Source: Pelagibius sp050330205 (GTDB taxonomy: Bacteria; Pseudomonadota; Alphaproteobacteria; Kiloniellales; Kiloniellaceae). From it: a stretch of DNA of 64,000 nucleotides. Shown here one piece after another: positions 9,779 through 18,194 of this stretch; the stretch's first letter is position 1; every line of letters starts with the position of its first letter. Both the position numbers and the translations under genes were made by a program. The notes under the pieces were generated by a model that was given only the letters and a program-made list of their open reading frames with translations, was not told the DNA's origin and did no database searches. The stretch covers positions 62,001 to 126,000 of the forward strand of contig JBHJOA010000032.1 of NCBI GenBank assembly GCA_050330205.1, written 5' to 3'.

Positions 9779-10663
9779 TCAGCGCAGCCGGCCACTATCC
9801 AGAAACTTCAAGGTGGCCGCGATGGCCTCGGGCGCCGCGGCGATAACCGTATGGAAAGCCGGCACCTTAAGCCGTTCGGTCGCTTCGGGAAGCTCCGTCT
9901 CCACCAGCGTCACGACGCCGTCGTCGTCGCCTCGCAGCAACGGGTTGAATCCCCACGCCCCGGTGCCGCCGGCGATGACCGCCACTTCGACACCTGCGGG
10001 CAGCGACGCGAAGGGTGGCCCGGCCGCGATCTCGCTGGCAGACGGCCCGCCGATCCAGTGGTAGGGCGGCAGCTGCGCCAGAGCGGCGGCCAACTCCGAG
10101 CCCTGGTTCGGCGGCGCCAGCATCACCACGCGGCCAAGCGCCAGACCGCTGCGCCAATCTGCGTCGCGGCTGAGCAGTTCGCGCACCACGAGGCCGCCGA
10201 GACTATGGGTGACGAAGGACACTCGCTCGACGTCTTCCGCAGATGCCAGCAGCGCCTCGATCTGGTCGGCGTGGCCGGCGATATCCCTCGTCAGGCTGGG
10301 GTAGCTGATCGCCACGGCCTCGTAGCCGGCGGCACGCAGCGCCAACTCCATGTCGCGAAAGAGGTAGGTCGACCGCCCCATGCCGTGGAGCAACAGCACA
10401 AGGTGCCGGCCCTGCGGTGCGATCAGTCCGTCCCTTCTGGCAAGTTCCAGCGCGTTCGCGCAGGTTCCCCCCCAGCCGCGTGCGCGGGTCGCGGCCTCGC
10501 GGTCCAGCAGACGGCAACTTTGGAGTACGACGTGTTGCTGCACGCGCCAGCCCGCGTGAACCTGGCGGTCTTCCCAGAGCTGCGTGCGGTTCAACTGCAA
10601 TGCCAGCGCCGCCAGCACCACGACTGCCAGCAACGCGCCGATCCTGACTCGCATCCGGCGCAT
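9779..10663 (-). CDS. alpha/beta-hydrolase (lipase-like), membrane-anchored or exported
   Basis: A 294-residue alpha/beta hydrolase with an N-terminal hydrophobic helix (about residues 5-22). The oxyanion-loop motif LLLHGMGRST and the nucleophile elbow THSLGG are visible, and an Asp/His pair is expected further on. I chose ATG 10663 because GGGAGGGC precedes it and it starts 4 bp after the TetR stop codon. A longer in-frame start at 10762 would overlap TetR. It probably hydrolyses an ester or lipid in the envelope and is co-transcribed with the TetR regulator. Confidence 0.82.
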   Translation of the reverse strand: MRRMRVRIGALLAVVVLAALALQLNRTQLWEDRQVHAGWRVQQHVVLQSCRLLDREAATRARGWGGTCANALELARRDGLIAPQGRHLVLLLHGMGRSTYLFRDMELALRAAGYEAVAISYPSLTRDIAGHADQIEALLASAEDVERVSFVTHSLGGLVVRELLSRDADWRSGLALGRVVMLAPPNQGSELAAALAQLPPYHWIGGPSASEIAAGPPFASLPAGVEVAVIAGGTGAWGFNPLLRGDDDGVVTLVETELPEATERLKVPAFHTVIAAAPEAIAATLKFLDSGRLR

Positions 10664-10667
10664 GGTC

Positions 10668-11267
10668 TCAGCCCTCCCGCGCGGCGTTGCCGCCGAGCGC
10701 CCGCCAGCAGGCGGCGGCAAGCCGTTCCGCGAAGTCGCCCAGCGGCTGGGGCACCCGCCCATAGATCTTGAATACCGCCACCTGCAGCACCATCCCGAGC
10801 ACCATGGCGGTGGCGACCTCGGCGTCCTGCGGCGGAATCTCGCCGCGCGCGATGGCCTCCTCTATCGCCGCCTTCAGCACCTTCACCGGCGTCAGCATCT
10901 CGGCGGTAACCCGTTCCAGCTGGCCGTGCTGCACCAGCAGCAGAAAACGGAACATGTCCGGATCCTGTTCATAAAGGCTGCAGAACAGTCCGACCATGGC
11001 GGCCAGCTTGGCCGGCAGGCCCTGCCGGGCGGCCTGCAGCGAGTCGAGCCGGGCCGCGAGGTCCAGGTAGTTGCGCGAAAAGAGCTGCCAGATCAGCTCC
11101 TCCTTGCTGGGATAGTGGCGGTAGATCGTGCCCTCGGCGATACCGGCGGCACGCGCTATGTCGCCGATGGTCGTGCGGTCGACCCCCTTTTCGGCGAAGA
11201 GCGCCAGGGTCGCCTGCTCGATCCGCTGCTGAGTGCGGGCGCCGCGCGGCGCCTTGGCCGATACCAT
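10668..11267 (-). CDS. TetR/AcrR family transcriptional regulator
   Basis: A 199-residue protein with an N-terminal TetR helix-turn-helix (TIGDIARAAGIAEGTIYRHYPSK region, about residues 28-50) and an all-helical ligand domain. The ATG at 11267 is preferred over a GTG at 11306, because the GTG lies inside a perfect palindrome that is probably this protein's operator. The gene leads an apparent operon with the lipase-like hydrolase and possibly the trifunctional acyltransferase and DUF2339 genes. Regulators of this type commonly respond to fatty acids or acyl-CoA, which would fit the neighbours, but the ligand is not shown. Confidence 0.88.
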   Translation of the reverse strand: MVSAKAPRGARTQQRIEQATLALFAEKGVDRTTIGDIARAAGIAEGTIYRHYPSKEELIWQLFSRNYLDLAARLDSLQAARQGLPAKLAAMVGLFCSLYEQDPDMFRFLLLVQHGQLERVTAEMLTPVKVLKAAIEEAIARGEIPPQDAEVATAMVLGMVLQVAVFKIYGRVPQPLGDFAERLAAACWRALGGNAAREG

Positions 11268-11291
11268 CCGTTTTGCCCGGTCAAAGGAATA

Positions 11292-11309
11292 TGAGTGAAC
11301 GTTCACTCA
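11292..11309. promoter_or_regulatory. probable TetR operator (perfect 18 bp palindrome)
   Basis: TGAGTGAACGTTCACTCA is a perfect 18 bp palindrome centred 34 bp upstream of the TetR start codon. TetR-family operators are typically 15-20 bp palindromes of this sort placed in the promoter of the regulator gene, so autorepression is the natural reading. Confidence 0.72.
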
Positions 11310-11351
11310 CATATAGCCACTGAGGCATTGGAACGCAAGTCCTGTCCACGG

Positions 11352-11369
11352 CAATCATCCAAATGATTG
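11352..11369. promoter_or_regulatory. inverted repeat, candidate operator
   Basis: The arms CAATCAT and ATGATTG are perfect inverted repeats separated by CCAA. The element lies between the divergent TetR and Na/Pi-cotransporter operons. No regulator can be assigned. Confidence 0.4.
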
Positions 11370-11559
11370 ATTTAAGGAGCCTGTAAATCCGCGAAGATTG
11401 TGCATTTCTGCCTGGATCGCGGACGCAACCCTCGGCCGCAGTCAGGCGTTTATCCGCCGATGCGACCGCGTCGCCGCAATCGATGATTCATCATTCGGCC
11501 CCAGGATAGCTGCCGCGCCTCCAACCGTCAGATTGTCCGCTTGCGGAGTCGCTCAGAAA

Positions 11560-11577
11560 ATGTAAGATTTCTTACAT
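11560..11577. promoter_or_regulatory. inverted repeat immediately upstream of Na/Pi cotransporter operon
   Basis: ATGTAAGA and TCTTACAT form perfect 8 bp arms around a 2 bp spacer, ending 21 bp before the transporter start codon. The last gene of that operon encodes a DeoR-type repressor, so this is a candidate autoregulatory operator. Confidence 0.45.
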
Positions 11578-11598
11578 CTGCTAAATCTCTGGAATCGC

Positions 11599-13296
11599 TT
11601 GGACTCTGCTTTGGAAATCCTGGTCAGTATCGTCGGCGGCGTGGCCCTCCTCCTCTGGGGGGTGCGCATGGTGCGCACCGGGGTCACCCGGTCCTTCGGC
11701 GCCGAACTCCGGCGCCTGCTGGCGCTGTCGGCCAAATCGCGGTTCACCGCTTTTCTTTCTGGACTGGCGGTCACCGGCGCCCTGCAGAGCGGCACCGCGA
11801 CGACGCTGATCATCACCTCCTTCGCCGCCCAGGGGCTGGTAACCGGCGCCGTAGCCCTCGCCATCATTCTCGGAGCGGACGTCGGCACAACGATCGTCGT
11901 GCAGGTGCTGTCCTTCGGCCTCAGCTGGCTCTCGCCGGCGCTGATTGCCGTCGGCGTGTTCGGATTCCTCTCCGCCGGGCGCAGTCGCCACAAGAACCTC
12001 GCGCGCATCACGCTCGGACTCGGGCTGATGCTGCTGGCGCTGCACCTGATCGCCGAAGCGTCGGCGCCGCTGCGCGAATCGCAAGTATTCACCGTGCTGC
12101 TTGAGCCGCTCGCCCGCGAGCCGGTCCTGGCGGTGCTGATCGGTGCCGCGATCACCTGGATTTCCCACTCCAGCGTTGCCATGGTGCTGCTCATCATGTC
12201 ACTGGCAGCCTCCGGCGTGTTCGCCGCGCCGCTCGCCCTGGCGCTGGTGCTCGGCGCCAATCTCGGTGCGGCCATCACGCCGGTCGGAATCACCTGGGGC
12301 TCGCCGGCGGCTGCGCGCCGCCCGCCGGTCGGCAACTTGATCATCCGCACCGCCGGCGTGCTCGCGGTTCTGCCCGTCCTGCACTGGCTGCTGCCGTATC
12401 TCTCGCTGTTAGGCGAGGCGCCGGAACGCATGGTCGCCAACTTCCACACCCTCTTCAACCTGGCGATCGCCGCGCTCTTCCTGCCCTTCGTCCACCAGGT
12501 GTCGGCCCTGACCGCACGCCTGTTGCCCGACGTCGCGGTGGCCGACGATCCGGGACGCCCGAGGTATCTCGACGACGGCACGCTGGAGACGCCTGCCGTG
12601 GCGCTGACCTGCGCCACCCGCGAGACGTTGCGCATGGGCGACGAGGTGAAGAAGATGCTGCAGGCGACCGGCAAGGTGCTGCGCAGCGACGACGAGACAT
12701 TGAAGAAGGAAACCGAGGCTGCGGACGACATCGTCGATCGCCTGCACGAGGCCATCAAGCTCTACCTCACCAAGCTGAACAACGAGGAGCTGGATGCGCA
12801 GGAAAGCGCGCGCTGCGTGGAGATCCTGAACTTCACCACCAATCTCGAGCATATCGGCGATATCATCGACAAGAACCTGATGGAACTGGCCAGCAAGAAG
12901 ATCAAGAACCACACGGCCTTCTCGCCCGCCGGCATGGCCGAACTGGAGAGTTTCCACTCTCGCATCGTCGGCAATCTGGACCTGGCGATGAACGTCTTCG
13001 CCTCCGGCGATATCGAGCTTGCTCGCCAGCTGCTCCGCCAGAAGACGCAGGTCCGCGAACTGGAACGCAAGTACATCGAGAACCACTATGAACGAATCGG
13101 CGCCCGGCGTCCGGAGTCGATCATTTCCTCTTCCCTGCACCTCGACGTGCTGCGCGACCTCAAGCGAATCAACGGCCACCTGACCTCTGCCGCCTACTCG
13201 ATCCTGGAGCGGGCGGGCGAACTGTCGGAGAGCCGCCTGCTCGAGCAGACCAGCCCCCCCTCCCCTCAGGGTGTCACCAGCCCCGACATCTCATAG
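11599..13296 (+). CDS. Na+/phosphate cotransporter family protein with PhoU-like C-terminal domain
   Basis: A 565-residue protein. Residues about 1-330 form two repeated membrane halves, each with the Na/Pi signature: LQSGTATT in the first and SHSSVA in the second. Residues about 340-545 are soluble and helical, resembling PhoU. Family members (NptA type) move sodium with inorganic phosphate across the inner membrane. The start is a TTG at 11599; TTG starts recur in this window. The gene leads an operon with the HisE-like and DeoR genes. Phosphate uptake would fit with the phosphonate genes just downstream, though specificity is inferred from family only. Confidence 0.9.
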   Translation: MDSALEILVSIVGGVALLLWGVRMVRTGVTRSFGAELRRLLALSAKSRFTAFLSGLAVTGALQSGTATTLIITSFAAQGLVTGAVALAIILGADVGTTIVVQVLSFGLSWLSPALIAVGVFGFLSAGRSRHKNLARITLGLGLMLLALHLIAEASAPLRESQVFTVLLEPLAREPVLAVLIGAAITWISHSSVAMVLLIMSLAASGVFAAPLALALVLGANLGAAITPVGITWGSPAAARRPPVGNLIIRTAGVLAVLPVLHWLLPYLSLLGEAPERMVANFHTLFNLAIAALFLPFVHQVSALTARLLPDVAVADDPGRPRYLDDGTLETPAVALTCATRETLRMGDEVKKMLQATGKVLRSDDETLKKETEAADDIVDRLHEAIKLYLTKLNNEELDAQESARCVEILNFTTNLEHIGDIIDKNLMELASKKIKNHTAFSPAGMAELESFHSRIVGNLDLAMNVFASGDIELARQLLRQKTQVRELERKYIENHYERIGARRPESIISSSLHLDVLRDLKRINGHLTSAAYSILERAGELSESRLLEQTSPPSPQGVTSPDIS

Positions 13297-13314
13297 CGCC
13301 GGACGGACCAGCCA

Positions 13315-13683
13315 ATGAGCGATGCCATTCAACGGCTCTACGCGAAGGTGACGCTGGAACGCGGCGGCAACCCCAAGACGTCGCGCACCGCAAAGCTCTT
13401 TGCGGACGGCCGCACGAAGATTGCCAAGAAGCTGGTCGAAGAGGCTTCCGAAGTGTCGCTCGAGTGCGTCACCAACAATCGCGACGAGGTGATCCACGAG
13501 TCGGTCGACCTGCTCTACAACTGGATTGTCCTCCTGTCGGAGATGGGCATCCGGCCGTCCGAGGTCTGGCACGAAATGGAGCGCCGCGAGGCCGAGTACG
13601 GCATCGCCGGGAAGCTGCCGAAAGCGGAGAACGGCGACGGCCGCAGCAGCGCCGGCAGGAAGAAGGCCGGCGGAGTGCTATGA
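13315..13683 (+). CDS. HisE/MazG-like phosphoribosyl-ATP pyrophosphohydrolase family protein
   Basis: A 122-residue protein with the all-alpha NTP-pyrophosphatase pattern: a KLVEEASEV helix followed by ESVDLLYNW, giving the metal-binding Glu/Asp residues of the HisE/MazG superfamily. HisE removes pyrophosphate from phosphoribosyl-ATP in histidine biosynthesis. No other histidine gene is nearby. Instead it sits 18 bp after a Na/Pi cotransporter gene and overlaps a DeoR regulator by 4 bp, so it may be a paralogue with another nucleotide substrate. The Lys-rich tail (about residues 105-122) may be disordered. Confidence 0.82.
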   Translation: MSDAIQRLYAKVTLERGGNPKTSRTAKLFADGRTKIAKKLVEEASEVSLECVTNNRDEVIHESVDLLYNWIVLLSEMGIRPSEVWHEMERREAEYGIAGKLPKAENGDGRSSAGRKKAGGVL

Positions 13684-14519
13684 CACCGTTCGGCAACGGC
13701 GGTCCCGGCAACACGCGAGACGGCATCACCTCGCGTCACGAACGGATTCTGAGCCAGCTGGAAAGCCGGGGCTTCGTCTCCATCGGCAGTCTGGCGAAGA
13801 CCTTTGCGGTATCGGAGCAGACCGTACGCCGCGACCTCAACGAGCTGGAAAGGCGTGGGCTGGTCACCCGCTATCACGGCGGCGCGGGTCTCCCCCCGGT
13901 CGCGGGCGACGTCGACTACGACAAGCGCAAGCGGCACCATGCAGACGAAAAGCGACGCATCGCAGCCATGGTAGCGGAGCAGATTCCGGAAGGGGCGACT
14001 GTGTTCATCGATATCGGCACCACCATGGAAGCGGTGGCCGAGGCCCTGTTGAACCACAATCGCCTGACCGTGGTCACCAACCATCTGACGGTGGCCATGA
14101 TCCTCAACCGAAAGCGCGAGTTCCAAGTGATACTCGCCGGCGGGGTACTGAAGCACAGCGATCACGCGACTACCGGCGAGGCGACGCGGGAGTTCCTCGA
14201 GAAGTTCCGCGTCGGCTACGGCATCTTCGGGATCGGCGGCGTCAACGAGGAAGGAGACCTGGTCGATTTCGACTTCCGCGATATCGGTGTCTCGGCCACG
14301 GCGATGAAGATCTCACGCAAGCGCCTGATCGCCCTCGATCATTCCAAGTTCGCCTCCGAGGCGATGGTCCGGGTCGCCCATCTGCGCGACGTCGACATGA
14401 TTTTCACCGATGCCTCGCCACCGCCGCACATGGTTCGCCTGATGCGCGAGAACCGCGTGCAGCTTTTCGTTCCCGGCCAGGTGGGCGACCTGGGCAAGGT
14501 CACCACCCTGCGACACTAA
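13680..14519 (+). CDS. DeoR/GlpR family transcriptional regulator
   Basis: A 279-residue protein. It has an N-terminal DeoR winged helix (about residues 18-75, with SEQTVRRDLNELERRG) and a C-terminal sugar-phosphate sensor domain with the DIGTT and FGIGGVNEEG motifs. The ATG at 13680 overlaps the HisE-like stop codon (ATGA), showing translational coupling. Longer upstream in-frame starts would run through the HisE-like gene and were rejected. DeoR sensors bind phosphorylated sugars. It probably controls its own operon and could use the inverted repeat at 11560-11577. It converges with phnE, with only 5 bp between the stops. Confidence 0.9.
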   Translation: MTPFGNGGPGNTRDGITSRHERILSQLESRGFVSIGSLAKTFAVSEQTVRRDLNELERRGLVTRYHGGAGLPPVAGDVDYDKRKRHHADEKRRIAAMVAEQIPEGATVFIDIGTTMEAVAEALLNHNRLTVVTNHLTVAMILNRKREFQVILAGGVLKHSDHATTGEATREFLEKFRVGYGIFGIGGVNEEGDLVDFDFRDIGVSATAMKISRKRLIALDHSKFASEAMVRVAHLRDVDMIFTDASPPPHMVRLMRENRVQLFVPGQVGDLGKVTTLRH

Positions 14520-14524
14520 GTGTT

Positions 14525-15340
14525 TCAGATGATGGCGTGACGGACCTTTGCCGAGACCCATTCACTGACCAGGACTGTGGCGATGATCACCAGCAGAATC
14601 GTGGAAACCTGGGTCCAGGCGAGCGTGGTGATAGAGGCATTCAGCTGCAATCCGATGCCCCCGGCACCGACCAGTCCGAGCACGGTCGACTCCCGGATGT
14701 TGATGTCCCAGCGGAACACCGAAATGCCGGCAAAGGCCGGCATGATCTGCGGAACCACGCCATAGGCGAGGATCTGCGCACCGGAAGCGCCGGTGGCGCG
14801 GATAGCTTCCACCTGGTCCTCGTCGATCTCCTCGATCGCCTCGTAAAGAAGCTTCGCGCAGAACCCGATCGAGCGAAGGGCGATGGCGATGATCCCGGCA
14901 AGCACGCCGGGGCCGAGGATTGCCACCAGCATCAGCGCCCAGATCAGAGAGTTGATGGAGCGCGATGAAACGATGATAAAGAGGGCGATGGGCCGCAGAA
15001 CGCTGCGGCTCGGCGTGGTGTTCCGCGCGGCGAAGAAGGCCACCGGCACGGCCATGGCGATCGCCAGCAAGGTCCCCAGGGTCGCGATATTGATGGTATC
15101 CCAGATCGCCCACCATAACCTGTCCATGTAGGCCCAGTTGGGCGGCACCATGCGGGCGGCGAGGTCGCTTGCCTGGGTGTGGGCATCCCAGACGAACATC
15201 CAGATGGTGTTCTCCGACATCAGGTTCCAGCAGTAGACGAAGATCATGCCGGTCACCAGATAGCCGGCCCAGATCATCAGTTGCCGGTTACGCTCCCGGC
15301 GCTGCCAGACCTTGGTCGCTCCGATCTCCCGTACCGGCAT
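14525..15340 (-). CDS. phnE: phosphonate ABC transporter permease PhnE (second copy)
   Basis: A 271-residue permease with about six membrane helices and the PhnE-type cytoplasmic loop containing EAIRATGAS, which contacts the ATPase. The ATG at 15340 follows directly on the stop codon of the first permease. It is the last gene of phnD-phnC-phnE-phnE. The two non-identical permeases presumably form a heterodimeric inner-membrane channel. It differs from the first copy mainly by a longer segment after the first membrane helix. Confidence 0.92.
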   Translation of the reverse strand: MPVREIGATKVWQRRERNRQLMIWAGYLVTGMIFVYCWNLMSENTIWMFVWDAHTQASDLAARMVPPNWAYMDRLWWAIWDTINIATLGTLLAIAMAVPVAFFAARNTTPSRSVLRPIALFIIVSSRSINSLIWALMLVAILGPGVLAGIIAIALRSIGFCAKLLYEAIEEIDEDQVEAIRATGASGAQILAYGVVPQIMPAFAGISVFRWDINIRESTVLGLVGAGGIGLQLNASITTLAWTQVSTILLVIIATVLVSEWVSAKVRHAII

Positions 15341-16147
15341 CTACTGAACCCACTTCCTGACGTAGCTGGAGGTGTATTCCACGACCATAACGATGGCGAT
15401 GATGATCAACAGGATGGCCGCGGCTGAGCCGAATTCGTAACGGTCGAAGGCGGTGGTGAGCGTCGCCCCGATGCCCCCGGCGCCGACGATGCCGACCACG
15501 GCCGACTCGCGGAAGTTGATATCCAAACGATAGAGGCCGAGTCCGATCATGCGGGGCAGGACCTGCGGCTGCACGGCGTAGTTCAGCCACTGGAACCATG
15601 ACGCGCCGGTCGCCCGCACCGCCTCGGCCTGGACCGGGTCCATGTCCTCGATGTCTTCGGCGAGCAGCTTGCCGTAGAAGCCGATGGTTGCGAAGCTCAG
15701 CGTCACGAATCCGGCAAACGGCCCGAAGCCGAACAGCTTCACGCAGAAGATGGCGATGATGATCTCCTGGAAGCTGCGCGAGACGGCCAGAATGCCGCGG
15801 CAGAAATAGTAGACCGGCTTCGGCGCCAGGTTGCGGGCGGCCCCCAGGCCGACAGGGATGGAAAGGGCGATGCCGACGACGGTGGAGGTCACGGTCATCC
15901 ACAGGCTCTCGGCGATCCCCTCGGCAATGGCGTCCCAGCGCGTGACGAAGTCCGGCGGGAAGAAGGCCGAGATGAAGCGCAGGCCGCGCGGAACGCCTTC
16001 GGCGACGCGGCCCCAGTCGACTTCGGTGGTGCCGAAGGCGAGTGCCAGATAGAAAGCGAATCCAAGGCCGATGCTCCAGCGCAGCAGCGGGCTCTTGATG
16101 AAAGGCGGCTTGCTCCAGCGCCGCCCTACGGCGGCCATGTCAGTCAC
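15341..16147 (-). CDS. phnE: phosphonate ABC transporter permease PhnE (first copy)
   Basis: A 268-residue permease of the PhnE family with a first membrane helix near residues 24-45 and the loop EAVRATGAS before the last helices. The start is GTG 16147, preceded by AAAGGC; an ATG three codons in is the alternative. It lies 38 bp after phnC and abuts the second phnE. It imports phosphonate or phosphite together with PhnD and PhnC. Confidence 0.92.
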   Translation of the reverse strand: MTDMAAVGRRWSKPPFIKSPLLRWSIGLGFAFYLALAFGTTEVDWGRVAEGVPRGLRFISAFFPPDFVTRWDAIAEGIAESLWMTVTSTVVGIALSIPVGLGAARNLAPKPVYYFCRGILAVSRSFQEIIIAIFCVKLFGFGPFAGFVTLSFATIGFYGKLLAEDIEDMDPVQAEAVRATGASWFQWLNYAVQPQVLPRMIGLGLYRLDINFRESAVVGIVGAGGIGATLTTAFDRYEFGSAAAILLIIIAIVMVVEYTSSYVRKWVQ

Positions 16148-16185
16148 GACCGATGCCTTTCGCGGTCAACTTCACCTGCGCCACG

Positions 16186-17040
16186 TCACGTGCTCCCGGC
16201 CATGCGGTCACGGTCCAGCACCGCCGCGATGTGATCTTGCGCCGAAACCGCTTCGGGCTCGTCGCCCTCTTCGTCGTCGACTTTGCGGATGGTGGCTTCC
16301 CAATCTTCCTCACCGTAGATCTCGGTCAAGACCTCGGCGGTCAAACGGTCGGGAGGGCCGTCGTAGACGATGGCACCGAGCTTCAGCCCGACGATCCGCT
16401 CGGCGAACATCTGCGCCAACATGACGTCGTGGATGTTGATGATTGCCGAGAGGTTGCGCTCTTTGCAGAGTTCGCAGATCAGCCGCATGATCTGCCGCGA
16501 AGTCTTTGGGTCGAGGGACGCCGTCGGCTCGTCGACCAGCAGGAGCTCCGGATTCTGGGCGAGCGCGCGGCAGATGCCGACGCGCTGGCGCTGTCCGCCG
16601 GAAAGTTCGTCGGCGCGCTTGTCGACCATATGATCGAGGCCCACGCGACCCAGCAGGCGGAAGGCCTCGTCGACATCCGACTGCGGATACTTCCGGAAAT
16701 AGCTGCGCCAGAATCCGACATAGCCCAGCCGTCCAGAGAGCACGTTCTCCATCACGGAGAGTCGTTCCACCAGAGCGTACTCCTGGAAGATCATGCCCAT
16801 GCGCCGCCTGGCCCGGCGCAGCGGTCCCGCCCCCAGGGCAGACAGTTCAAGGTCGTTGAGGAAGACTCTGCCGCCGGTCGGCTCGACCAGACGGTTGATA
16901 CAGCGAATCAGAGTCGACTTGCCGGCACCCGACGGGCCGATAAGGGCCATGATCTGGCCGTCAGGCACCTCCAGATCGACTCCCGTGAGGGCGCGATCGC
17001 CGGTCCTGTACTGCTTTTCGAGATTCTCGAGACGTAACAT
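16186..17040 (-). CDS. phnC: phosphonate ABC transporter ATP-binding protein PhnC
   Basis: A 284-residue ABC ATPase with Walker A GPSGAGKST, signature LSGGQRQR and Walker B LLLVDEPTASLD. The ATG at 17040 matches the usual PhnC start (MLRLENLEK). It powers the PhnDEE importer. About 30 residues after the conserved ATPase end are acidic and unusual. It is separated from phnD by 98 bp containing a strong hairpin, so its expression may be lower than that of phnD. Confidence 0.94.
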   Translation of the reverse strand: MLRLENLEKQYRTGDRALTGVDLEVPDGQIMALIGPSGAGKSTLIRCINRLVEPTGGRVFLNDLELSALGAGPLRRARRRMGMIFQEYALVERLSVMENVLSGRLGYVGFWRSYFRKYPQSDVDEAFRLLGRVGLDHMVDKRADELSGGQRQRVGICRALAQNPELLLVDEPTASLDPKTSRQIMRLICELCKERNLSAIINIHDVMLAQMFAERIVGLKLGAIVYDGPPDRLTAEVLTEIYGEEDWEATIRKVDDEEGDEPEAVSAQDHIAAVLDRDRMAGST

Positions 17041-17096
17041 GGGCGTTCCGGGTAATCCGCTTGGCCGCGAAGCGAAGTCGGGGCGAGGAAAGGGAA

Positions 17097-17124
17097 CGGG
17101 GCCGGTCTGGAACGACCGGCCCCG
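17097..17124 (-). terminator. intercistronic hairpin downstream of phnD
   Basis: A perfect 11 bp GC-rich stem (arms 17097-17107 and 17114-17124) closes a 6-nt loop. On the coding strand it lies just after the phnD stop and before phnC. There is no run of T, so it is more likely an RNA-stabilising or attenuating structure that raises binding-protein over ATPase expression than a full terminator. Confidence 0.6.
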
Positions 17125-17138
17125 ATATGCGGCCCTTC

Positions 17139-18119
17139 TTACTTGCAGGCGTAATCCACGCCGTTGGCAGCGTCGATCTTGCGGATGATGTCCCAGTCCG
17201 TCTTGTGGTAGATGGCGACGAACTTGTCCTCTGCTTTGAACTCCTCCTTCAGGGGAGAGCCTTCCCACTGATAGGTGAAGAACGCCTGTTTGATCTTGGC
17301 CACGAGCTCCGGGTGCAGATTGTGAGCGTGACCGTAGCCGGTGGTCGGGAAGCGCGCCGAGGTGTAGACCGTGCGGATCGCCGCGGGGTCGACCACGCCG
17401 CGGTCGAACATGCGCTTCATCACAGAGTTGGCGATCGCGGCAGCCTCGTAGTCCTTGTTGGCGACGCCGATGATCGAGTTGTCGTGCTTGCCCGAATAGG
17501 CGGTCTTATAGTCCTCGTCGACGATGAGGTTGAATTCCGCCTTCAGCAGGGCCTGCGGCGCCTTCGAGCCGGAGTTGGAAGTCGGCGAAGTGAAGGCCAG
17601 CGTCTTGCCCTTCAGGTCGGCGAGCGTCTGAATCGGGCTGTCGGCCGGAACGATGATCTCCATGTTGTAGCCGAAGGAGCCATCCGCTGCCGCCATCATG
17701 GCGAAAGGCACGAAGCCGGCGCAGGCAACGGCAATCGGGTTGCTGCCGGTATTCACGCCGGCGATGTGCAGGCGTCCGGAGCGCATGGCCTCGAGCTGCG
17801 CCGCGTTCGACTGCACCGGGAAGAAGGCCACCTTCTTGCCCGTGATCTTGCTCATATGATCGAGGAAACCCTGCCAGACCGACTGATAAACGGCCGGATC
17901 CTCCACGGGAGTGTAGGAAAAGATCAACGTGTCCGGGTCGGTCCACTCGGCAGGATCGAGCGGCAGATCCGCCGTCAGGTTGCCGTCACGGTCGCAGTAC
18001 TGCTCGTCAAGAAAGCCACGCGGGCAGTCTTCGGCCACCGCCGGCGACGTCCAGGTCCCGGCGAAGGACAGAAGGCCGACGGCCAAGGCCAACGATAGAA
18101 AAGTGCGGAATTTAGGCAT
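17139..18119 (-). CDS. phnD: phosphonate/phosphite ABC transporter substrate-binding protein PhnD
   Basis: A 326-residue periplasmic binding protein with a signal peptide ending near residue 29 (SPAVAE). The PhnD fold shows in FSYTPVEDPAVYQ, FFPVQSNAAQLEAMRSGRLHIAG, and the ligand-loop TSPTSNSGSKAP. It captures phosphonates or phosphite in the periplasm for PhnCEE. It is the first gene of its operon. Exact ligand cannot be read from sequence; the nearby phnW-phnA-phnY genes favour 2-aminoethylphosphonate. Confidence 0.93.
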   Translation of the reverse strand: MPKFRTFLSLALAVGLLSFAGTWTSPAVAEDCPRGFLDEQYCDRDGNLTADLPLDPAEWTDPDTLIFSYTPVEDPAVYQSVWQGFLDHMSKITGKKVAFFPVQSNAAQLEAMRSGRLHIAGVNTGSNPIAVACAGFVPFAMMAAADGSFGYNMEIIVPADSPIQTLADLKGKTLAFTSPTSNSGSKAPQALLKAEFNLIVDEDYKTAYSGKHDNSIIGVANKDYEAAAIANSVMKRMFDRGVVDPAAIRTVYTSARFPTTGYGHAHNLHPELVAKIKQAFFTYQWEGSPLKEEFKAEDKFVAIYHKTDWDIIRKIDAANGVDYACK

Positions 18120-18194
18120 CCAGAGCCTCCCCTAGCGAATGTTCTCCATCCGCTGCACCGTAGCGATGCCGAATGGATGATTTATTACAATTAT

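Larger units (their letters stand above)
11268..11598. other. 331 bp divergent intergenic region with several inverted repeats
   Basis: No open frame with coding character is seen here. The region separates the leftward TetR operon from the rightward Na/Pi-cotransporter operon. It holds the TetR palindrome (11292-11309), an inverted repeat with 7 bp arms (11352-11369), a short repeat ATGAT-TC-ATCAT (11483-11494) and an inverted repeat with 8 bp arms just before the transporter gene (11560-11577). Confidence 0.7.

Noticed and set aside
6235..9846. Long plus-strand open frames opposite the trifunctional acyltransferase gene
   Set aside because: They are shadows of the well-supported minus-strand protein with intact motifs; no ribosome-binding site or recognisable domain.
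13315..13683. Assigning this gene as the histidine biosynthesis hisE
   Set aside because: Family match is good, but there are no other his genes here and the neighbours are a phosphate transporter and a DeoR regulator, so only family level is given.
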